A stretch of DNA of 64,000 nt. Origin: Psychromonas sp. MME1 (GTDB lineage: Bacteria; Pseudomonadota; Gammaproteobacteria; Enterobacterales; Psychromonadaceae). The position numbers were made by a program, and so were the translations under genes. This document shows positions 40,533 to 48,400 of the stretch, piece after piece. Position 1 is the stretch's first letter. Each line of letters starts with the position of its first letter. A model generated the notes under the pieces. That model had not been told where the DNA came from and did not search any database. It worked only from the letters and a program-made list of their open reading frames with translations. Where the stretch lies: positions 1,178,001-1,242,000 of the forward strand of contig NZ_CP160906.1 in the NCBI RefSeq assembly GCF_041080865.1, written 5' to 3'.

Positions 40533-40883
40533 ATGCTACCCAATAGAATGAACCTAAATAGAACCACTGAAGAGCAGCTAAAGAAACTGAAGCAGTTTAC
40601 GGGTATTTCACCGAATGTCTCTTCACGTATCGCCTTTTACCGCTCTATCGAGTCTGACTTTAGATACTCAGTGGAATCTGCGAAAAAGCTAGACGGTAGC
40701 TTGGTATTAGATAAAGTGACGTGGTTGGGTGATACCCAATTAGTAACTGAGCTGACGTTAAAACTCACCTACCCTGAGTTAGATGAAAAAGAGAAGATGG
40801 CCGCCTGGGCGGCACATGTTGAAGATGGGATTGCTTCGTTGAGAAATCATAAAAATTTTGTTCATTTAGCATTAGCTATTTAA
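40533..40883 (+). CDS. dndE: DNA sulfur modification protein DndE
   Basis: A 116-residue helical protein, the usual last gene of the dndBCDE operon. DndE binds nicked DNA as a small multimer. Recognisable by LNRTTEEQLKKLKQFTGISPNVSSRIAFYRSIE and by the C-terminal HVEDGIASLR. GGAGGT upstream of the ATG at 40533 gives a good start. Its stop lies four bases from the stop of the minus-strand HEPN-like gene, leaving no room for an intrinsic terminator between them. Confidence 0.94.
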   Translation: MLPNRMNLNRTTEEQLKKLKQFTGISPNVSSRIAFYRSIESDFRYSVESAKKLDGSLVLDKVTWLGDTQLVTELTLKLTYPELDEKEKMAAWAAHVEDGIASLRNHKNFVHLALAI

Positions 40884-40887
40884 AAAA

Positions 40888-42135
40888 TCATAATGTTGAA
40901 TCTTTTGTTACAGTTAACAAAAGGTTCTCCGTAAATACATTTTTCAATTCCTCACTTACGTTAAAACTACAAAACTCTATCAACTTATCAATAATAACAT
41001 TCCAATTGTTGTGAACTTGATTACATTCAACTTCAATAGCAGTAATAAACTGCAAAATATTCAATTCTATATCTTCTATTATTTCTAAATTAAAACGTAC
41101 ATCACCATGTGTCAAAATAAAATTATTTCGTAAATTAATTAACCCCTCCAGATACATAGTTAAATTTGATGGTATATTTGAAAATTCTGATGTGTTAATT
41201 ATTTTTGCCCATTTCCCTCCGAACCCAGGTATGAAGCTACCATTTACTAATAAGGCATCAGGTCTTTTTAATTCCCCTTTTTTATTATAATAGTCATTAA
41301 TTTCGCCTAAACCAGCATAAATTAGAAAACCATCACAATAAGTTTCTAGATATTTAAAGAAATACATAAATGAGCTAGATATAAAGCCTAAATTTTTCTT
41401 TATTTTGGCACATTCAAACAAATAGGATGAGTACAATTTATATACAACTGGATACCCATTTATAAGCTGAATTGAATTTGAATTACTTGGTCTTACAGCA
41501 TTTACCAAATTAAAGAAATCTAGTTTTTTAATCTTAAAGGTTTCTGAAATAACTATCTGAGATTCAAACATTTCTCTGTATTTTTTCTCCCCTTCGACGA
41601 ACTCTTTCAAACAAATATTATCAAAACACGTATCATTTTCTCTGTTATGTATTTCTGCTTTATTAAGAAAACTCCCCTTATACATTAACTGCATATTCAG
41701 GTTTGCAATATTTTCTAGAGAGTTTAAACATCTAATAATTACTTCCCCAATTTCTATAGGGGCATTCAACCTCCTTATCATCTCCTTGAAATCAGTAAAA
41801 CAAGATAAAAACTCCATGAAATGTAACTCTTCACCTTCAAGACATCTATTCGAAATTGATGAAAATTCACTCAAAACAGGCATACTGTTTTCATTAATGA
41901 TATAAACATCCCTAGATATTTCAAACAAACAATATAATATCTCCAGTGAACTCAGTTCTAAATCAGAAGTAATAAATGCAAAGGCATTGCAACCTTCAAG
42001 TTTCAAAGTTGAGCGAATGTGCTCAATCTCACTGAAATTTTTAACAATTACATGAAGGTCTTTATAAATAGTGGAAACAATATAAAGTTCAGCAATTGAT
42101 GATTCCCTTGCATCAAAAAGATATACACAGCTCAA
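40888..42135 (-). CDS. Uncharacterised protein with HEPN-like Rx6H motif
   Basis: A 415-residue protein of no family I can name. Start is a TTG at 42135 that directly follows the stop of the upstream gene, with AGAGGAAGAG as ribosome binding site, so it is translationally coupled. The N-terminal 90 residues look like an alternating strand-helix domain (VYLFDARESS, LHVIVKNFSE, CNAFAFITSD). The C-terminal half is helical and includes LINLRNNFILTHGD, where R336 and H343 form the Rx4-6H pattern, with Asn after Arg, of HEPN ribonucleases. HEPN proteins are common RNase effectors in defence systems. The match rests on one motif plus helical context. The gene looks more A+T-rich than dptH. Confidence 0.6.
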   Translation of the reverse strand: MSCVYLFDARESSIAELYIVSTIYKDLHVIVKNFSEIEHIRSTLKLEGCNAFAFITSDLELSSLEILYCLFEISRDVYIINENSMPVLSEFSSISNRCLEGEELHFMEFLSCFTDFKEMIRRLNAPIEIGEVIIRCLNSLENIANLNMQLMYKGSFLNKAEIHNRENDTCFDNICLKEFVEGEKKYREMFESQIVISETFKIKKLDFFNLVNAVRPSNSNSIQLINGYPVVYKLYSSYLFECAKIKKNLGFISSSFMYFFKYLETYCDGFLIYAGLGEINDYYNKKGELKRPDALLVNGSFIPGFGGKWAKIINTSEFSNIPSNLTMYLEGLINLRNNFILTHGDVRFNLEIIEDIELNILQFITAIEVECNQVHNNWNVIIDKLIEFCSFNVSEELKNVFTENLLLTVTKDSTL

Positions 42136-44199
42136 TTACTCTTCCTCTGAGCCATTCACAATATAAATTATTTCACTTTCTTTTTGATTTAGGCTGTTTG
42201 CAAGCGATTTATCGGCGAATTCCAATTCTTCAGACAGTATTTCAAGCACCAATGCATCAAACTCTTTAGATGCGTCAATCTTGCTTGCACTATCTTTTGC
42301 ATTCTTCAAATTATTATCTCGTTTTTCTTCTGCAATTAATAGACGCTCCCTTTCAAAACTAGGTATTGAAAAATTAGATTTATATGACTTAACAAAACTA
42401 TTCTTTTTCTCAATAATCATTTTTTGATAATAAGTACTTAACTCTTTAATACCTAATTTATGTAATACATCTACTATTTCTTCAGAATTTCCCTCAACAT
42501 TAAAAACTTCACAACAAACTTCATGAGCAGATAAAAATGAAAGCATTAAACGTGACAGTTGCTTTTTACATTCCCTAGTGACTTTTATCCGATTCCCATC
42601 AAAAATAGTTCCCTGTACATGAGATTTATTTAAATCAAATAATTTAGCGTTATCTTCTAACGTTTTCTCTAACAACAGAATTAATATGTCAGTTACTTTA
42701 TTTACTTGCACCCCCCTAGGAATCAATACCTCAAGTAATTTGTACCACGACTCAATAATCGACTTTTGGAAAATTGTTTTTCTTGCAATGCTTGGTAAAA
42801 CTTTGTTTCTTTTCTCAGAATACGTTTCTTTATATCTAGCTAATAATGCTTTAGCTGATTTTTCTTCACTACTAATTGGATCATTAAATAACAAATGATT
42901 TTTTACTAATTCAGCCGATTCCGATAGAGGATCTCTACTTGCAATAACCTTCTCGATCACTGTATCTAAAGTTGACTTAAATAACTCAAAAGATTCCTTA
43001 TACTGCTTAGTTTCAAAAAATATTTTTATCAATGAATTGGTAATTGTTTCATTCACCAAGCCAGTCAATTTTTTCTTATGCTGAAGCGAAAAATCTCTCC
43101 ATGGAAAATCTTTAGGCATAGGGTTAATTTGTTCATACTCATCCACCCCAAAATCAAAATTATTGATAGTAGACTTGAGACCAATAACTTCGGCAATTAG
43201 GCGAATTCCAGATTGAGATTTAAAAGACTCTTCGAAAGCAGAATTAATAACACCAATACTAGTGATTGTGTGGTCTCTAGTGATTGTTAACGATTCTTTA
43301 TGGTTTTTTGTATTCCACTCAATGAGAGCAAGCGCATCTTTACCAAGGGTTGTGGACGTTAAAACTTCATTGCAAAAGTCTCTACAAATTATTGAACCTA
43401 GAGTATTATCTTGTAATAGTGTTAAAAAATGTCCACTCACTCTTTCAACAGTTGAATTTACATCAACAAATAAACTTCTCATAAAAGTTGATATAGTTGG
43501 AGGCGTTGCATCTGAAATAGTTAAAGACTTACATGAATGAGAAGAAAATATTAAGCAAACTGGCAATACAATATTTTTTACTTTGCTGTATTCATGGATT
43601 CTTAAATGTTCTAAAGCAAACAATCTATGCTGACCATCTATAACGACTAATTTACCACCTTTAATTTTCTTTTTGGTTAAATTAATCTCAACTTTCGCTT
43701 GCCCAAAATCTATATTAGCCTTACTTTTACCCGTTACAACAGTATTAAATTCAATTTCATTTCCTGTATTTGCACCAAAATTAGTGACCTTAAATAAGCC
43801 AGGCCACTCTCGAGTTATAACATCTCCAAATTCATCTTTATGCGTAGTTAATTTACTATCTGGGTAATAAGGTAGTAAATCGTTGCTACTATCAGTTTCA
43901 ACTACTGATACCAATAATGGAGGAAGAAATACAATTTCTTTTTGCGGCGCCCCATCCACAGAAGTTATATACCTACTAATTTCACTTAAAGCTCGTTCCT
44001 GATCAATATCTCTTTGTATTAAGTAATCGAAATTTAGACTAGAGCTAACATCTCTAGCTAAAGATATATGTGGAATTTCATCAATCGAAAAAGTTGTCAT
44101 TAAGTACTCAACAGGTACAGAACCATTACTCTCAAAAACGCCAAAAGCTCCAGACCTTTTAAAATCATAACTATATTCATCTTTATTTATTCTTCTCAT
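42136..44199 (-). CDS. Large DGQHR-domain protein (DndB-motif paralogue), unknown function
   Basis: A 687-residue protein. The N-terminal third carries LVVIDGQHRLFALEHL (DGQHR at 188-192), the same motif as in DndB, preceded by PLLVSVVETDSS and EIEFNTVVTGKSKANIDFGQ. The remaining about 450 residues are helical, with a Lys/Glu-rich coiled coil near 590-650, and match nothing I know. It is almost twice DndB length and lies on the opposite strand from the true dndB at 35665, so it is a diverged paralogue. AAAGAGAT precedes the ATG at 44199. The HEPN-like gene follows with no gap. It may sense DNA or phosphorothioate state for the RNase-like partners; that is inference. Confidence 0.75.
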   Translation of the reverse strand: MRRINKDEYSYDFKRSGAFGVFESNGSVPVEYLMTTFSIDEIPHISLARDVSSSLNFDYLIQRDIDQERALSEISRYITSVDGAPQKEIVFLPPLLVSVVETDSSNDLLPYYPDSKLTTHKDEFGDVITREWPGLFKVTNFGANTGNEIEFNTVVTGKSKANIDFGQAKVEINLTKKKIKGGKLVVIDGQHRLFALEHLRIHEYSKVKNIVLPVCLIFSSHSCKSLTISDATPPTISTFMRSLFVDVNSTVERVSGHFLTLLQDNTLGSIICRDFCNEVLTSTTLGKDALALIEWNTKNHKESLTITRDHTITSIGVINSAFEESFKSQSGIRLIAEVIGLKSTINNFDFGVDEYEQINPMPKDFPWRDFSLQHKKKLTGLVNETITNSLIKIFFETKQYKESFELFKSTLDTVIEKVIASRDPLSESAELVKNHLLFNDPISSEEKSAKALLARYKETYSEKRNKVLPSIARKTIFQKSIIESWYKLLEVLIPRGVQVNKVTDILILLLEKTLEDNAKLFDLNKSHVQGTIFDGNRIKVTRECKKQLSRLMLSFLSAHEVCCEVFNVEGNSEEIVDVLHKLGIKELSTYYQKMIIEKKNSFVKSYKSNFSIPSFERERLLIAEEKRDNNLKNAKDSASKIDASKEFDALVLEILSEELEFADKSLANSLNQKESEIIYIVNGSEEE

Positions 44200-44298
44200 G
44201 TATATCTCTTTATTTAGTTTTCGTGCATGAAATTAATATTTAGTAGTATTAACACTATAATTTTTTCAATATTGGTCAATAAACACAACCGTAATAAA

Positions 44299-45432
44299 TT
44301 ACGTATTCTTATTTCTCATTTTATACATACCACTGTCTAGCTTCTCAAAATAGTCATTCTTACCAAGATATGCCACAACATCAGAGCAATGATTGTAAAT
44401 TGTTCGACGAATTATTACTTCCCAACTAGGAGGGAAATTTCTATCAGAGTTTTCATATATGTATTCATATATTTCTTTAAGAGTTAACGCTCGCTCAAAA
44501 TGGGAAAATGCGTCAAAGATATCACCTAACCAACTTTTATTATCATTTTTTGTTAACTCTTTAATCTGTATTGTAGTTTGCTTAGAGAGCTGAAGTGTTA
44601 ACTTATCTTTAAAATGACGCTGAAAATCTTCAAGCTTTAATACGTAAAAATCTTGTCCTGTTTTTAATCTAAATTCAGTTATCAGCTCAGGCCTAACTCT
44701 AGAAAACTCTTTAGATACCCAGTCTGGTTTTGCATCTCCTGTTACTAGAATAACGGTTAATTCATCTCGAATGGCTTGATCTATTAACTGATTCCAAAGT
44801 ATCAAATCACCATATTTACTAGATATTTTGATGCCCGAATAACTACTTACTTGCTCTTTTTGTTCATCTTCAAAACCAGGTGGAATGCCGTATTTATATC
44901 TATACAAACCTTCTTCTTCAATACCTTCCATTTCACTCTTTGAGTAAGGGGCACCAACAATTCCATCAAATAACTCATATACATCTTTTATTACACTGTC
45001 TGTTTTAAAATTATTTTTTTTGACAGGTAGATGCGCAGTGATAATATTATTAATTTCATCAAACTTCTCACCTAACTCCTCCCTAAGAGGCTGTATTTCA
45101 CTATTCTGCCCACCAATTTTTGCCAACCCATCGATTTCTTTCTTAAACGATTTAAACTTACTCACCACTTGAGAGTGTATTTTACTAGAGTTTTGAATCG
45201 TTACTTTCCTATTCGAATTAAACTCTAAAGCGACTTGATGTGGTAACCAAAGTTTAAAGTAATCGTTCTGTTTAAGGGATTTGAATTGAGATAAAACTTC
45301 CTTTACAACTGTAGCTTCGTATCTGTATAAGTTTAAAAGTATATTCGTATCAAAAGCTACTAGCACTTTTTTACTTGTTAATACATTGTTTTCGAGATAA
45401 TCATCAATGTAGCCAGGGAAGTTATTTTTCAT
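44299..45432 (-). CDS. PIN-like-domain protein with C-terminal winged-helix-like region
   Basis: A 377-residue protein. The acidic residues of a PIN nuclease are in order: D28 in VAFDTNILLNLYRY, E70 in HQVALEF, D209 in SKYGDLILWNQL, D233 in ILVTGDAKPDW. This is the large PIN-like type with an insertion of about 100 helical residues. The last 80 residues (LTLKEIYEYIYENSD, then WEVIIRRTIYNHCSD) look like a winged helix of the kind fused to restriction or nuclease proteins. Its ATG overlaps the dptH stop (ATGA), so it is the fourth gene of the dpt operon and translationally coupled to dptH. PIN domains usually cleave RNA. Confidence 0.78.
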   Translation of the reverse strand: MKNNFPGYIDDYLENNVLTSKKVLVAFDTNILLNLYRYEATVVKEVLSQFKSLKQNDYFKLWLPHQVALEFNSNRKVTIQNSSKIHSQVVSKFKSFKKEIDGLAKIGGQNSEIQPLREELGEKFDEINNIITAHLPVKKNNFKTDSVIKDVYELFDGIVGAPYSKSEMEGIEEEGLYRYKYGIPPGFEDEQKEQVSSYSGIKISSKYGDLILWNQLIDQAIRDELTVILVTGDAKPDWVSKEFSRVRPELITEFRLKTGQDFYVLKLEDFQRHFKDKLTLQLSKQTTIQIKELTKNDNKSWLGDIFDAFSHFERALTLKEIYEYIYENSDRNFPPSWEVIIRRTIYNHCSDVVAYLGKNDYFEKLDSGMYKMRNKNT

Positions 45433-48400
45433 TTAACTAACTCCCAAAACGCTTTGTCTTTAATTTTTGTTATCTTCTTATCACCATCCACGTACAAGCT
45501 GTAATGCTTTTCTAATTCGCGGATAGACTTCATTAGGTTTTCTTGTTCTTGCTTATCATCTTTATTAAAAATCGATTTAATATCCTGATTTTTAATCTGT
45601 GAAACACGATGTACGATCCAGCTTAAAACATAAGTTGAATAATCATTCTCACTGGTCTTAAAATGGGTGATATCTTGTGTTGATAAAATCACTCCCACCC
45701 CATATTCACGCCCCTCTTTTAGAATCTTGCGTAAACTTGGGAAGTTCTGCGACATAAAGTTATCGGCTTCATCCACCAGCACGAGTTTAGTCACTTGGCG
45801 GAAGTCCCCCTGCACTTCAGGTTTACCCTTCTTCTGCATTTGCGAATAGAAAAGATCTAGCGTTAACGCCACCACTAGGTTTTGTACCTCTGAAGGATAC
45901 CCCGCTAATTCAACGATGGTTACACCATCAACGAGTTCATACAAACTTGTGCATTTACTGACATCATCTTCAAATATTTCTAGCTCATTTAAGCTTTCTA
46001 ACGCTGCATAAAGTGAGTCTTCAGTCGGTTCACTCTCTTCAAACAATGCCCACACATCGGCAATGGTTGGTGCTGATTGTTTCCACGTTGAAGGGTCTGC
46101 TTTGTGGATACCAGCAAGTTCATAAGCTTCGCTGATTAACTTACGTAATTTAAGCTGTTGTTTTTGCCCTAAACCAAAGGCTTTTCCCATGGTTTCAGCA
46201 AAACCTCGTGCGGTGTGCACAGGCAACATGGGCGTATCACCAAACAAACTTAACGGGTTATAAGGTAATTTATGTAGATTGAATTTTTTACCCTGAGTGG
46301 CATCAATAAACTTGTCATCTACATAGTCTGATTTGTAATCAAAAATAAGAATGCCAATCGGTTTGCCATCTACATTTTTATGCTGGTCACGATATAGCTG
46401 GGTTACCACCGCTTTGGTACACTGTGTTTTACCCGTGCCCATGGTGCCAATAATACCCGAGTTGGTATTCATGAATTTGGCAGTATTTGTAGGCTCCCAA
46501 AAAACAGATTGATCATCACGTACGTTATGGCCAACCAACACCTTCAAGTTACCATTTGGATCATATGTGCCCTTAACCTCTGCGACTTTATCTAACTCAT
46601 TTTCTAATACAGGCTCAGGTTTTTTGGTGTTGTCATTGGTTATTGAGTCATCTACAAATTCTGTTTTAGTATTCTCATTTTCTTCAGAGTTGCTTGTTTT
46701 GGCTTTCACACTGGTAGATTCAGCTAACAGATATTGCTCAGGTATTTTACTTAAGGTATCTGAGCAAGCTTCCGCCATTAATGTAGTTAATGGCGTACTA
46801 ACTAGGTGATTTAAATTAGCAGTTGGTAGCTGAATTTTAAGAATGTTTTGTACCTCTTCAAAGCTTGCTTCAAAGAAGGTGTCATTCTCTACCATCGCCA
46901 CTAAAAACCCTTCGGGGTAGTCTTGCAGTTCAGCTAATTGATAATCGCCCTGTAACCACCACTCACGCAGTTCTAATATCGGCTCAAAGTAATCGGCTTG
47001 GTACAGGTTATAAAGTTTGTATTTATCTATCTGCATTAATATCTGACGTATAAACAAACCGCGATATAAGTGGCCCGCTAAATCATCTCGCCCTAGAATA
47101 TCCTGCGTTAAATAGCGTTTTAACTCTTTAGCTTGCTCTACCCCTTTTTTATGGGTTTGTTTAAGCCCAGCTTTTACTTCGAGCGGCAATAGGTAGAGTT
47201 GATTCTCTTTAAAACCGACAAACAACACATCATCTGAAATCGCGCCCGATTTATAACCGTGTACATTACGCGAGAAATCACTGTCGTTCATTTTTAAACC
47301 GATATTACCTGCAACACGCACCATCTCTGCGACTGACAACGGCACCCAGGTAATATCTGATTTTGCTAATAAGCAGTTAACATATTTATAAGCACCAATT
47401 ATGCCTTTTTTCTCTTTCCGCTCATTAGTACCAGCGGTGATCATTTTTAGCAACCACTCTCCGTTAAAGGCATTAAACTCTTCAATAATGCCCCCTTGAT
47501 CTTGCTCTAATACTTTTTTGTACAGGTCAGTCTGTTTGGTTACGGTGATAGCATCGTAGTTGGTTGAGTTAGTGTAGTTATCGGAGTAATGGATCAACAC
47601 CATATCTTTTGCACTTTCAAAAAAGTCTAAGGTGACCTTGGGGTCAATAATGGTGGTCCAAATAGAGTTATCGTAAGAGCGCTCAAGCAATGTTTTAAAA
47701 TCATCGCTCACTGCTAGCGCTAACGAGTTTGCCCGCCCATGTTGCACATTGGCTTTACGTGCTGGTTTAATCAAACCATTAAGGCGTTGCGCCATGCTAA
47801 GATGTGCATTATGTTCTGTTTCAACATTCTTTAAACCAAAGGCAGTGAAATAACTTTCCTCTTTACTATCAGCAGCTTCACCCGCTAATAAACCATGACA
47901 AACCACGCCACTGAGCTCTTCTAATACGTTCACATCTGTTGGCTCTACTTTATGATGATTTCTGAAAAAACTTAGGTGTGCATAGGCTTGAGGGTTGGTT
48001 TCACACTCATCGTTACGGAACTTGCTATAGGTTAAACGCGTGCGTAACAGATCGATAATCGTATCGACTTGTTCTTTCAGCGCACCTTTATCTAAACCAT
48101 AGTGTGATTTTAACTCGTCATAACTGGCTGTTTCTGCAAAGCGGTCAAATTCACAACGTGTTTCTTTATCATCATATAAATTCACATGAATGTGGCAGAC
48201 TTTGTCTTTTTGCGTTTTAACGTAATCCACCAGCCCCATAAACAGTTCTACATTTTTATGGTTATTGACTGAGTTGATAATCAATGTCGCTTTGCTACCC
48301 GCTGTAAACAGAGAGCTAAAAGCATCTTTAAACTCTGTGACTTTATCTTTCACCAGTTTGCGCACGTAGCTATAACTTGTTTCTTGATGAGGGACTAACG

